Numbered from the stretch's first letter, positions 16,857 to 25,594 are shown. The stretch: DNA of 64,000 nucleotides from Myxococcales bacterium (GCA_004193285.1 SECP01000022.1:58765-122764); one strand, 5' to 3'. The notes: generated by a model not told the origin, from the letters alone. Numbers and translations: made by a program.

Positions 16857-18213
16857 GCGCTTTTTCGGCCCCCAGCGCGAAGCGCCGGCAATGCTCCAGG
16901 TAAGCGCGTTCGTGCACGCCTACCAGCTCCACCACGCTGGACCATAGCCAGCTCGGTGCGTCCATAGAACGAGTGGACGAGCTCTGCAGCAGCTTGCGCC
17001 ACGCCGTGCTCTGGCTCTCGTCCATCTGCCGCGCGTGACCGAGGCCCACGATGCGCGCGAGCGCGCGGGCGGTCGCGCGCGCCTCCACGTCGTCGAACAT
17101 CGAGAGCTCCAGCTTCAAATCTTGCGGCATGAGCTCACGTACGAAGACCTCGTGACCTGCGACGGTGCCGGAGACCATGCGCTGCCCGAGCGCGGGCGAC
17201 AGCGCGCGTGCGCCCCGCACCGCTCGTTCCCCTTGATGCTTCGGCACGAGCTCGGGAGCGACCGGCGGCGCCAACGGCGCTACCGCTTCCTTCAGATCGA
17301 GGAGGCAGTAACCCGCGCGGCGACGGCCGTGCCCAAGGACCTCCACCAGGGCCGCGCACCGCCAGAGCCCGAGCGAGCTGCAACCCTTCACCCAAAACGC
17401 GGCGTCGCGCAGGCGGATCTCCGCGGCGTCGTCTCGAGAATCCAGCGAGGTGACGAGCTGGCGCACTCGCTCGAGCGAGAGGAACGCCTCCACCTCCGCG
17501 CGCTCGGCCGGCTCGAGCGGGAGGAACCGCGTCCCCACCGGGAAGCGCGGTTTCTTGCCGATGCGCTCGCGGTGCAGATGACGCCACTTGCGTCGCAACG
17601 CCTCGCGCACGATGAAGCGCACCGCCGCGCTCTCCTCGATGTCGCTCTCATCGGCCGGGTCCGCGAACGCATCCAGATAGCCGGCGATGAGCTCCTCGAC
17701 GAGCCGCGCGGTCACCACGCCGGGCAGGTCAGAGCTGCGCGCCGCCATCGCCAAAGAGAGCGCGAGTCGGACCAAGTCGTACGCGGGGTTGCCGGGCACG
17801 GTTTGGTCCAGGTCACGCAGCTCGACCGCGACCTCCCGATTGCACCGGGCGATCGGGCCAAGGTTGCCGACGTGCGCGTCGCCGCAAATCCAGATCGTCG
17901 GGCCCTCCGGAATGTGCTTGCCCGCTCCGCTCTCGAGCCACTCATAGAAGGACTTCGTGCTGCCGCGCACGTACGCGTGGGCGCTTCGAGCCATCTTGAG
18001 GTCGCGCCGCCGATGCAGCGCGGCCACTCGCACCCGCTGTGCGTCCCCGAACGATTGATGGTCGTAGCCTTGCGTTTCGGTAGCAGGCAGCCACTCGAGA
18101 GCCGTGGTTTCTTCCAAGCGAGACACCGCGGTGCAGCCTTCGTGCCACGTACCCGTTCGACGCAACGGCCGCGAATCCTGCTTGGAACTGTGGCGAGCTG
18201 GATGAACTTGCAT
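16828..18213 (-). CDS. DUF2252 family protein
   Basis: A 461-residue cytoplasmic protein matching DUF2252. It has WICGDAHVGNLGP (Asp112, His114, Asn117), then LRDLDQTVPGNPAYDLVRLALS (Asp134, Asp136), and a C-terminal FVRELMPQDLKLE block. The GDAHxxN...DxD arrangement looks like the Brenner motif and metal-binding Asp of aminoglycoside-phosphotransferase/kinase folds. A small-molecule or protein kinase activity is inferred, not shown. The frame is open upstream to 18420. The ATG at 18213 is chosen because the upstream residues look non-coding. The gene overlaps the Omp85 start by 29 bases and is first in a three-gene operon. Confidence 0.75.
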   Translation of the reverse strand: MQVHPARHSSKQDSRPLRRTGTWHEGCTAVSRLEETTALEWLPATETQGYDHQSFGDAQRVRVAALHRRRDLKMARSAHAYVRGSTKSFYEWLESGAGKHIPEGPTIWICGDAHVGNLGPIARCNREVAVELRDLDQTVPGNPAYDLVRLALSLAMAARSSDLPGVVTARLVEELIAGYLDAFADPADESDIEESAAVRFIVREALRRKWRHLHRERIGKKPRFPVGTRFLPLEPAERAEVEAFLSLERVRQLVTSLDSRDDAAEIRLRDAAFWVKGCSSLGLWRCAALVEVLGHGRRRAGYCLLDLKEAVAPLAPPVAPELVPKHQGERAVRGARALSPALGQRMVSGTVAGHEVFVRELMPQDLKLELSMFDDVEARATARALARIVGLGHARQMDESQSTAWRKLLQSSSTRSMDAPSWLWSSVVELVGVHERAYLEHCRRFALGAEKAREQEVAENG

Positions 18214-18524
18214 GCGCAGCGAGGCGATTCGCCGCGCAGCCCCGACAGACGTTCCGCCCGTGGGCCGTCCATCTACCTTCTCCGTGTCCGGTAGCGAGCG
18301 ACGTGCTCGCAGCCAACTCGCCCGCCACCGCTCCCCGGCGAGGCCGGTTCGTTCGTGAATACGAGGAGTTGCCGCTCGTCTAATCGGCCTCGGGTCCGCT
18401 CTCCTTCGCAGCCCGCTCACGCCTTCCTTCGGTTGCGGAGCGGTTGCCTAGATGTTGCGAAAATCTTCGACCTGGGCTTTGCTGCTCGGCTTCGGGAATT
18501 TACTCAGGGGCCCGTCTTCTACCA
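18214..18524. other. Divergent intergenic region, DUF2252 / OmpA-TSP3
   Basis: About 310 bases between two divergent starts. Both flanking frames stay open into it, but the translated residues look random and Arg-rich. No clear promoter, repeat or terminator was recognised. It must hold the promoters for both directions. Confidence 0.4.
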
Positions 18525-20006
18525 ATGCGTTCTTCTCATCACCTCCTAGGGTTACTAATTGGTGTGTCGGCCACTCTGGTCGCTCCCACACGTGCAAGCG
18601 CTGCCGAAGCAGGATTTTCGCTCCAAGGATCGGGCTCGGGTGTCACCGCCCAGGGCTCCGCTTCCGGCGGCGCGGAGGACTTCTGGCGCCAGTACCGGCC
18701 CACGCCGATGGCGCTGGAGCTCGGCATCTACGGCGGCTTGGCGCTCTTCTCCAAGCAGCACAACCTCCAAAACCTCGCCGTCGTGGAAGAGCCTCCGGCG
18801 ATTGGCCATCAAAAGCTGAACACCGCGCTGGACCTGGGCCTCAGGGCCGGCTTTTACCCGCTTTCGTTCCTCGGTGCGGAAGGTGAGCTCGGTATCATTC
18901 CGAGCAAGACGGACGTGAGCGGCGACGCCGCCACCATCTGGACCTACCGCTTGAGCGCGGTCGTTCAGTACCCTGAGTACCGCCTCGTTCCGTTCGTGCT
19001 CGTCGGCGCGGGCGGCATGAACCTGCGCAGCAACCGCAGCGGGCTGGGCAAGGACAGCGACCCGGAGCTGCACTTCGGCGTCGGCGCCAAGTTCGCGATC
19101 ACGCAGTACATCAGCGCGCGTTTCGATTTTCGCGACAACCTGATGCAAGAGAACCGCCTCAACCCTGGGGTGGATGACGGCAACCTCGTACAAAACTTCG
19201 AGCTGCTGCTAGGCGCCTCCTTCACGCTTGGTCGCACTCCCGCTGAACGCCCCGCCGCGCCGGTGGATTCCGACAACGACGGGTTTTACGATCCGCAAGA
19301 CGCGTGTCCGATGCAGCCGGGCGTCGCCCCGAACGGCTGTCCCGCGCCGGTGGCACCGGCAGATACGGACAAAGACGGCATTCCGGATCCTTCCGACCCC
19401 TGCCCGACCGAGGCAGAGGACGGCGCGCAGCCCAACCCCACCGACGGCTGCCCCAACAAGGACGCGGACGGCGACGGCATCCTCCTTCCGGACGACAAGT
19501 GTCCCGACATCAAGGGCGTCGCCCCCGACGGCTGCGTTCACGACAAGGACGCAGACGGCATCGTGGATGAGGTCGACAAGTGCCCGGACCAGCCGGAAAC
19601 CAAGAACGGCTTCCAAGACGCAGACGGCTGCCCCGACGAGCTCCCCAAAGAGGTCGCCAAGTTCTCCGGCGTCATCAAGGGCATCCAGTTCGATTTCGGC
19701 AAGGCCACCATCCGTGCTCAATCGAACAAGCTCCTCGACGAGGCAGTCAAGGTTCTGCAAACGTACCCGGACCTGCGCATCTCGGTGAGCGGCCACACCG
19801 ACAACGTCGGCGAGCCCGCGAAGAACCTGGAGCTGTCACAAGCTCGCGCGGAAGCAGTGAAGACCTACTTCACGGCCAAGGGTGTCGAAGCCAGCCGCAT
19901 CGAGACACGAGGCGCCGGCGAGACAGAGCCGGTCGCGGACAACGCGACCGACGCAGGTCGTCAGCAAAATCGACGTATCGAGTTCAAGCTGCTCCAGCAA
20001 AAGTGA
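18525..20006 (+). CDS. OmpA family protein with TSP3 calcium-binding repeats
   Basis: A 493-residue outer membrane protein. A signal peptide (ASA-AEA) is followed by a ~200-residue beta-barrel region (about 50-235). A run of thrombospondin type 3 repeats (about 245-375) carries Asp/Asn-rich loops such as DSDNDGFYDPQDACP and DTDKDGIPDPSDPCP. The C-terminal OmpA domain has ISVSGHTDNVG and LSQARAEAVK, which bind peptidoglycan. The protein links the outer membrane to the cell wall, with the TSP3 hinge probably rigidified by calcium. The ATG at 18525 starts the signal peptide. The next lipoprotein gene starts 78 bases downstream. Confidence 0.88.
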   Translation: MRSSHHLLGLLIGVSATLVAPTRASAAEAGFSLQGSGSGVTAQGSASGGAEDFWRQYRPTPMALELGIYGGLALFSKQHNLQNLAVVEEPPAIGHQKLNTALDLGLRAGFYPLSFLGAEGELGIIPSKTDVSGDAATIWTYRLSAVVQYPEYRLVPFVLVGAGGMNLRSNRSGLGKDSDPELHFGVGAKFAITQYISARFDFRDNLMQENRLNPGVDDGNLVQNFELLLGASFTLGRTPAERPAAPVDSDNDGFYDPQDACPMQPGVAPNGCPAPVAPADTDKDGIPDPSDPCPTEAEDGAQPNPTDGCPNKDADGDGILLPDDKCPDIKGVAPDGCVHDKDADGIVDEVDKCPDQPETKNGFQDADGCPDELPKEVAKFSGVIKGIQFDFGKATIRAQSNKLLDEAVKVLQTYPDLRISVSGHTDNVGEPAKNLELSQARAEAVKTYFTAKGVEASRIETRGAGETEPVADNATDAGRQQNRRIEFKLLQQK

Positions 20007-20084
20007 TTGGGTAGAAGCCAACAAGGGATTTTTGACTTCGAGCCCAGCCTCGAGGTCCGGCGTAACAAGTCGGAGGAACTAACA

Positions 20085-21476
20085 ATGCGAAATACGGTCA
20101 TCTGGTCTTTCTTTAGTATCGTGGCGCTCGCCGGTGGCGGGCTCCTCTCTGGTTGCGACAGCGACGACGCCATCGCGAAAAGCGGCGTCGGCGAGTCGTG
20201 CGACAGAACCTCGGACTGTTCCGACGGCCTCAAGTGCCTGGAAGGCGCCTGCTACCCGTCGCAAAGCACCGGCGGCACGGGCAACGAGGGCGGCGACGGC
20301 AGCGGCGGCACCACCGTCGTCGGCCCCAAGCCTGAAGTCCTCGGCGGCGAAGGCGAAAGCTGTACCCGGCGCGCGGACTGCGAAGCCGGCCTCGGCTGCT
20401 TCACCGGCCGCTGCACGGCGGACGGCGGCGGCGAAGGCGGCTCCGGCACGGCTGGTCCGCGCCTCGGCCAGCCCGGCGAGACCTGCGTCACCGGCTCTGA
20501 CTGCGAAAAGGGCCTCAACTGCCTTCCTGGTGGCTACCCCTTCGAGGGCCAAGGAATCCCGGGCATCGGCTTCATCGGCATCTGCACCTTGGGCACGACG
20601 GTCGAGCCCTCGGGTAAGAGCTGCGGCGCTGAGTGCCGCGAGGCTGCGGACTGCTGCGAGCTTCCGCAAGCCGTGCACGTCGCGTACAGCGTGCTGGCCC
20701 CCTACGGCACCGGCGCCTCCTCCTGCTCGGAGCTCCGGGCCCTGCTTGGCACCGCCAAGTGCGCGACCGCGACCGGCGCAACCGGCGCGCAGTGCGCCGC
20801 GCTCGCCGCGTACTGCGAGTGCGACGACGACGACACCTGGAGCTGCGACGCTGGCAGCTGCAGCTACCAAGGTGCGTGCACCGAAGGCACGGTCGCGGAT
20901 CAGCCCGAAGGCTGCCCGACGTACACCCGCTCTGGCCGCGCCCTTTACAACCTCTGCAACGCGGACGGCGCATGCGCGGCCGAGCCGGTAGAGGTGGACG
21001 TCTGCAAGAAGAACGCGGACTGCGAAGGCATGGCCGTGACCAACGACCCGACGGGTGCTTCGAAGTTGTGCAGCGAGGACGAGTGCGTTTGCCACGTCGA
21101 GTCGGGCGCTTGTTACCGCGCGTGCGACAACGACCTGGACTGCGACGCGGGTTACGAATGCGGTGCCGACAGCCTGTGCACTCAGGCACCCGCGTGCACC
21201 ACGGACGAGGAATGTCAGGCCGCTGCCCCGTACCAGAACGTCGCCTGCGACGAAGGTACGTGCAAGGTTCGCTGCAACGGCAACATCGACTGCGTCAATG
21301 CAGCCGTTGGCGAGGACTACCCGGTCTGCGGCTCCGACAACTTCTGCGCGCCGCTCGGCTGCTCGTCGGACGCTCAGTGCGCCATCACCGGCACCGGAAC
21401 CAGCCGTATCCGTATGTTCTGCACGGAAACGCCCGTCGTCGAAGGTACCGCGATCCAGTCGGCCATCACCGACTGA
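20085..21476 (+). CDS. Large Cys-rich lipoprotein with EB-module/dickkopf-like repeats
   Basis: A 463-residue predicted lipoprotein (LLSGC, Cys23) with ~48 cysteines. Repeated units have the form C-x4-DC-x3-L-x-C-x3-C, for example SCDRTSDCSDGLKCLEGAC and SCTRRADCEAGLGCFTGRC. Such modules are common in myxobacterial surface proteins and resemble disulfide-rich extracellular domains. The role is unknown. A strong ribosome-binding site (ggagga) precedes ATG. It follows the OmpA/TSP3 gene and ends at a strong terminator, so the two may be co-transcribed. Confidence 0.78.
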   Translation: MRNTVIWSFFSIVALAGGGLLSGCDSDDAIAKSGVGESCDRTSDCSDGLKCLEGACYPSQSTGGTGNEGGDGSGGTTVVGPKPEVLGGEGESCTRRADCEAGLGCFTGRCTADGGGEGGSGTAGPRLGQPGETCVTGSDCEKGLNCLPGGYPFEGQGIPGIGFIGICTLGTTVEPSGKSCGAECREAADCCELPQAVHVAYSVLAPYGTGASSCSELRALLGTAKCATATGATGAQCAALAAYCECDDDDTWSCDAGSCSYQGACTEGTVADQPEGCPTYTRSGRALYNLCNADGACAAEPVEVDVCKKNADCEGMAVTNDPTGASKLCSEDECVCHVESGACYRACDNDLDCDAGYECGADSLCTQAPACTTDEECQAAAPYQNVACDEGTCKVRCNGNIDCVNAAVGEDYPVCGSDNFCAPLGCSSDAQCAITGTGTSRIRMFCTETPVVEGTAIQSAITD

Positions 21477-21504
21477 ACGCGCCTAGACACGCGTGATTGA
21501 GGTT

Positions 21505-21546
21505 CGGCCCACCACGGCAGTCGCCGTTGGTGGGCCGAGTCGTTTT
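21505..21546 (+). terminator. Rho-independent terminator
   Basis: CGGCCCACCACGGC (21505-21518) pairs with GCCGTTGGTGGGCCG (21523-21537) with one bulged base and loop agtc, followed by agtcgtttt. It closes the Cys-rich lipoprotein transcript. Confidence 0.85.
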
Positions 21547-21612
21547 GTAGAGCGCGCAGCCGCAGCGTTTTCGAGGGGGCCAGTCAGCCCGAGAAGCCCT
21601 TCCAAGCTCCGC

Positions 21613-22455
21613 TCATCTGCGGCGCCGCAACGCCAGCACTCCGGCGACTACGACGATCGCCGTGCCGGCGGCGCCCAGCGCGTCGGGGCGATGCTCGAAG
21701 ATCAGCCAGTCGAAGCACGCGGCGAACGCCACTGAGCCGTAGATGAAGGGCCCGACTTGGGCCGCAGGGGCGAGCTGGTAGGCGCGCGTCATCATCAATT
21801 GGGCAAGCGTTCCGGCGGCAACCATCGCGATGATGAGCGGCACCGCGGCAACGCTCGGCGTGACCCAAACCAGGGCGGCGGGGCCGAGGGCAATGAGGGT
21901 GGACGAGATCGAGAAGTAAAAGACGATCTTGGTGACCGATTCGCTCAGGGTGAGCCGGCGCACGCCGACTTGAGCGGTGGCGGCGAAGAGTGCGCCGACG
22001 ACGCCCACGAGCGCGGCGGGGCGGAACAGGGCCATGCCGGGCTTGAGGATCAGCAACAACCCCAGCATCCCGAGCGCCAGAGGCTTCCAGACGCCGCGCG
22101 GCGTCGGTTCGCCTAGCCAGGCGCGCTCCACGAGCGGGATGAAGAGTGGCAGCGAGTAGTTGAGCAGCATCGCCTCCGCCAAGCCCAGCTGGGAGATGGT
22201 GAAGAAGAAGCAGTACATACCGCCCATGCCCACCGCCCCGCGGATGAGGTGCTCTTTGAGGCGCCGAGTGCGCAGCTCCGCTCGGCCGCGGCGCGCCACG
22301 ACTGGCAGCAACACGACCAGGCTCAAGCCGCTACGCAGGAGGACCACCACCGCGTTCGGCAAGGAATGCGAAAGCAACTTTACCATCACGCTCATCAGCG
22401 CGAACAGCAGCGCGGCCCCGACCATGAACAGCGCGGCGCGCGGCAGGTTCGTCAC
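21613..22455 (-). CDS. EamA/DMT-family permease
   Basis: A 280-residue inner membrane protein with about ten hydrophobic helices in two EamA halves (about 5-135 and 145-278). Typical features are the LLFALMSVMVKLLS first helix, RSGLSLVVLLP, and YSLPLFIPLVERAWLGE at the end of the first half. Drug/metabolite transporters of this type export amino acids or small metabolites, but the substrate is unknown. The start is GTG, 87 bases from the divergent aldo/keto reductase start. Confidence 0.85.
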   Translation of the reverse strand: MTNLPRAALFMVGAALLFALMSVMVKLLSHSLPNAVVVLLRSGLSLVVLLPVVARRGRAELRTRRLKEHLIRGAVGMGGMYCFFFTISQLGLAEAMLLNYSLPLFIPLVERAWLGEPTPRGVWKPLALGMLGLLLILKPGMALFRPAALVGVVGALFAATAQVGVRRLTLSESVTKIVFYFSISSTLIALGPAALVWVTPSVAAVPLIIAMVAAGTLAQLMMTRAYQLAPAAQVGPFIYGSVAFAACFDWLIFEHRPDALGAAGTAIVVVAGVLALRRRR

Positions 22456-22541
22456 GGGCAGGCTCGGTGTTTCGGCGACGACAGGGGCGGGCAGGCTTCG
22501 CGCTCATAGCATGCGGCCCTCGCTCCTGATATGACGCGCCC

Positions 22542-23525
22542 ATGCAGTACAAGGCGCTCGGCCGTACGGGCTACGAGGTTTCCACCATCAGCTTTGGCGC
22601 ATGGGCGATCGGCGGCACGTGGGGCGACGTGAACGACGCGGAGTCCATGCAAACCCTGCACAAAGCGCTGGATTTGGGCGTCAACTTCTTCGACACGGCG
22701 GACGTGTACGGCGACGGCCACAGTGAGCGGCTGCTCGCGCGCCTGCGCAAGGAGCGGAAGGACCCGTTCTGGGTGGCCACCAAAGTCGGCCGCCGCTCGA
22801 GCCCCCACACCGCCCAGAGCTACACGCGCGAAAACCTCACCGCCTACGTCGAGCGTTGCCTCCGCAACCTGGACACACCAGCGCTGGACTTACTGCAGCT
22901 GCACTGCCCCCCGACGGACGTCTTTTACATGCCCGAGGTGTTCGGCGTGTGTGACGACCTGGTCAAGGCCGGCAAGGTACGCTTCTACGGCGTGAGCATC
23001 GAGCGCGCGGAAGAGGGTCTCAAGGCGCTCGAGTATCCGCAGGTGCAGTCGGTGCAAGTCGTATTCAACGTCCTCCGCCAGCGCCCCGCTGAGCTCTTGT
23101 TCCCCCGCGCTGTCGAGCGCCAGGTGGGCATCCTCGCCCGCCTTCCCCTCTCCTCCGGCATGCTGACCGGCAAGCTCACGCGCACCACCCAGTTTGCGGC
23201 CGACGACCACCGCAGCTTCAACCGCGAGGGCGCGGCCTTCGACAAGGGCGAAACCTTCTCGGGCTTCGACTACGAAAAAAGCCTCGCGGTGGTGGAAACG
23301 CTGCGAATGCTGCTTCCCCCAGGCATGACCCTGCCGGAGCTCGCGCTGCGCTTCATCGCCTCCTTCCCCGCCGTCACGTGCTCGATCCCCGGGGCCCGAC
23401 GAACCGACCAGATCGAACAAAACGTGTTCGCCGGCTCCAAAGGCCCGCTCCCGGAAGATCTCGTGCGCGCCCTGCGCGACATGTACGAGCGAGACGTCAA
23501 ACCCAGCGTGCACCAGCGCTGGTAA
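22542..23525 (+). CDS. Aldo/keto reductase
   Basis: A 327-residue NADPH-dependent oxidoreductase with a TIM barrel. The catalytic tetrad is visible: Asp51 and Tyr56 (FFDTADVYGDG), Lys81 (VATKVG) and the His of LLQLHCPP (about 125). The C-terminal SIPGARRTDQIEQN is the nucleotide-binding block seen in AKR11/AKR12-like enzymes. It reduces aldehydes or ketones; the natural substrate is unknown. Nothing nearby suggests a pathway. Confidence 0.9.
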   Translation: MQYKALGRTGYEVSTISFGAWAIGGTWGDVNDAESMQTLHKALDLGVNFFDTADVYGDGHSERLLARLRKERKDPFWVATKVGRRSSPHTAQSYTRENLTAYVERCLRNLDTPALDLLQLHCPPTDVFYMPEVFGVCDDLVKAGKVRFYGVSIERAEEGLKALEYPQVQSVQVVFNVLRQRPAELLFPRAVERQVGILARLPLSSGMLTGKLTRTTQFAADDHRSFNREGAAFDKGETFSGFDYEKSLAVVETLRMLLPPGMTLPELALRFIASFPAVTCSIPGARRTDQIEQNVFAGSKGPLPEDLVRALRDMYERDVKPSVHQRW

Positions 23526-23754
23526 GCGCCTTCGGGGCCAGACCCTCGGAGACCGTCCTCTCCGCCCCGACACGTCCTCTGGGCGAAGCGCACCCTCGCG
23601 GCGAGACGGGCCCGAACGCGGGCCAACCCCCGCAGACATGGCCTGACGAACCGGTAACCGTCACCTCTGCTCGCGAGCTCACCAAGCGCCGACGCTATGG
23701 CCCAGTTATCGCAAGCCGGAGCTAACTGCGATGCTCGCGAGGAGCGCTTCTGTA

Positions 23755-23843
23755 GCCCCGCGCCAACGTATGGAATCGTACTAAAAATCCTCAACGATTT
23801 CCGGCCGTGAATCGCGTCGAGGGAGGATGTACCGAATCGTACA
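23755..23843 (-). repeat. Dispersed GTAC element, minus copy
   Basis: Read on the minus strand it begins gtacgattcggtacat and ends gattccatacgttggcgcgg. It aligns along its length to 225-315 and ~897-985, which have gtacggaacggtacat at one end and acgttggcgc at the other, with aggatttttagta conserved between. Confidence 0.75.
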
Positions 23844-23854
23844 TGAGGGCGTAC

Positions 23855-23940
23855 TAGTGCGATTCGGTACATCGCTGATTTACCCGAGCGTCCCCGCGAA
23901 ATGATTGCGAAAAACTAGTACGCTTCCATACGTCGCAGAG
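23855..23940 (+). repeat. Dispersed GTAC element, diverged plus copy
   Basis: It starts gcgattcggtacatcg and ends aactagtacgcttccatacg, matching the ends of the other copies with more substitutions. Together with the minus copy it forms an inverted pair whose inner arms GATGTACCGAATCG and CGATTCGGTACATC are exact reverse complements. Confidence 0.65.
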
Positions 23941-24510
23941 CGGTCGTATCACCCTACTTTGCAGCGTCAGATTGGTCCGTTCACGAGCATTCGAGGCTTG
24001 CAGCTTTTCGGCCGGCGCTGGCCGAGAGGAGCCGTTTCACCGGGATGCCGTCGATGGCGCAGTCGGAGAGCACGGGCACCAATGTCGTCCGTGGTCGCCG
24101 AGCACCATGGCCCGATGTCCTTGATGCTCGCGCACGTCTTGCGAGCGAGGATGGGCTCCTTCACACGCCTGGCAGAGCACCCCAAGGCGCATCGAGGGCT
24201 GCGCCTTCGAGCTGAATCGGCAGGGTTGATGGGTGCTCGAAAACGGAGCGGTCGCGGCCTCGCTTGATCGATGTGGGCGGCGCGTGGTGGCACACCTTCG
24301 ATCCACGAAGGGCTACGGAGCACACAGAATCAAGCCGTTGAGACCGAGCGAGACACTTCCGACGCGATGAGCGACTGCGCGCCTCGATGTTCGAGCTGAA
24401 GCGGAGTGTCAAACGGAGCCGCTGGTTCGGGTGGGCTGCCGCGCCGCCGCCCGATTGCAGAAGCTGCCGGGAGAAGCTAGGTACCTGCGTGCGGGCGCAC
24501 CGAGCAGGGC

Positions 24511-24551
24511 GCGCGGGATGCGCGGGATGCGAGGGATGCGCGGGATGCGCG
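24511..24551 (+). repeat. 9-bp tandem repeat
   Basis: The unit gcgcgggat is repeated four times (third copy gcgagggat), with a partial fifth. It lies just past the stop of the SGNH-like gene. Confidence 0.8.
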
Positions 24552-24589
24552 CGCCCTACCCCCGAACACGCGGGACACGCCGACGATTG

Positions 24590-25558
24590 TCAACGCAGCG
24601 CGGTCGCTAACTGCTGGGCGACGACCTTTCGCCCGGCTTCGGTGAAGTGAGGGCCACCCTTTTCGAATACCGCGCAATCCGTTGCCTCGAGGCGCGGCCC
24701 CGCGTGCACCAAGCCTGGCGCGGTCGACGCGACGCGCGCGATTGCAGCGTCGATCATCGGCTCGACAACGCTTTTGGGGTCGCCGCAGGTTTGGTTTTTG
24801 GGTCCGCGGAGGACGGTGTAAAGCTCCAGCGAGCGCAGCTGAGGGTAGCGTTGCTTGGCGGTGTCGACGAACGCGTTGAGCACGCGCGCCCACTCCTCTT
24901 CGCTGGTAAGCTTCCAATTCGCGGCGAACAGCACGACTCGGTCGGGGGCGTTGGACTTCGCGGTGCAGGCGGAAGTGATGGGCGCGGACCATGCCTCATG
25001 CGACGGGTCCGCCCATTGGTCCACGAAAGTGTGCGGCCGTGTTCGAGCTTGAAAGCGCGCGTCATCCACGAGCTGCTCGAAGCCGGCGCCGTACCATTCG
25101 GCGGTGATGGTCAAGCCGATGATCTCGGTGCACCGGAACGGGCCGCCCACGGCCGCTTGGGGCAGAGGCGCGCCGCGCGGCTGCGTCGCCGACGCACCGA
25201 CGGACCCAGACGCGGCGACAGGACCAGGCGCGGCGACAGGACCAGGCGTGGCGACAGGACCAGGCGTGGCGACAGGACCAGGCGTGGCGACAGGACCAGG
25301 CGCACCGACGGACCCAGGCGCACCGACGGACCCAGGCGTGGCGACGGAACCAGGCGCACCGACGGACCCAGGCGTGGCCACGGACCCAGGCGTGGCGACG
25401 GTGGCGGGCGTGGCGACGCGCGTGGCGGCTGGCGTTGGGGGCCGGGCGTCATTGCCCGCTGGCAAAACCAGGGAATGTGTGGCGCAGCCGAGCTGAGTGA
25501 GGAGGGCGACGGCGACTGCTGTCCAGGAAAGAGGATGAGCGGAGACTACAAAATGCAT
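24590..25558 (-). CDS. SGNH-hydrolase-like lipoprotein with PGPVAT-type repeats
   Basis: A 322-residue predicted lipoprotein (LGC, Cys25). Residues ~45-120 are a low-complexity array of 6-residue units (ATPGPV, ATPGSV, GAPGSV). The C-terminal ~190 residues look like a degenerate SGNH/GDSL domain. RVVLFAANWKL is followed by YTVLRGPKNQTCG and a final FEKGGPHFTEAGRKVVAQQL, where His would be the catalytic His of block V. A clear GDS motif is not seen, so activity is uncertain. The start codon directly abuts a 10-bp-stem hairpin (25559-25594). Confidence 0.6.
   Translation of the reverse strand: MHFVVSAHPLSWTAVAVALLTQLGCATHSLVLPAGNDARPPTPAATRVATPATVATPGSVATPGSVGAPGSVATPGSVGAPGSVGAPGPVATPGPVATPGPVATPGPVAAPGPVAASGSVGASATQPRGAPLPQAAVGGPFRCTEIIGLTITAEWYGAGFEQLVDDARFQARTRPHTFVDQWADPSHEAWSAPITSACTAKSNAPDRVVLFAANWKLTSEEEWARVLNAFVDTAKQRYPQLRSLELYTVLRGPKNQTCGDPKSVVEPMIDAAIARVASTAPGLVHAGPRLEATDCAVFEKGGPHFTEAGRKVVAQQLATALR
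25196..25400 (-). repeat. 18-bp coding minisatellite
   Basis: About eleven 18-bp units such as gcgacaggaccaggcgtg lie inside the SGNH-like gene and encode the six-residue APGPVA/TPGPVA repeats. Some consecutive units are identical, suggesting recent copy-number change. Confidence 0.8.
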
Positions 25559-25594
25559 GCGGGTGCCTCTTCGTCGCAGAAAGAAGGCACCCGC
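25559..25594 (-). promoter_or_regulatory. Hairpin immediately upstream of a start codon
   Basis: GCGGGTGCCT pairs perfectly with AGGCACCCGC (10 bp, 16-base loop), and the ATG of the SGNH-like gene follows at once, then a TTTT in the coding sequence. The likely Shine-Dalgarno GAAGAGG is partly inside the stem. It could be a gnd terminator, a translation-blocking structure, or both. Confidence 0.45.

Larger units (their letters stand above)
23526..24589. other. Repeat-rich non-coding region
   Basis: About 1.06 kb with no supportable gene. It holds two head-to-head copies of the dispersed GTAC element (23755-23843 and 23855-23940) and a 9-bp tandem array (24511-24551). Open frames are short, mutually overlapping and have non-biological composition. 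Base composition is more AT-rich around 23760-23940 than in the flanking genes. Confidence 0.55.

Noticed and set aside
23526..24589. tRNA or other structural RNA gene in the large gene-free gap
   Set aside because: No T-loop (GTTCGANTC) or acceptor-stem pairing was found; the only structure is the dispersed repeat pair and a 9-bp array.
25196..25400. Possible CRISPR array
   Set aside because: The 18-bp units are contiguous, with no spacers, and are in frame within a lipoprotein gene.
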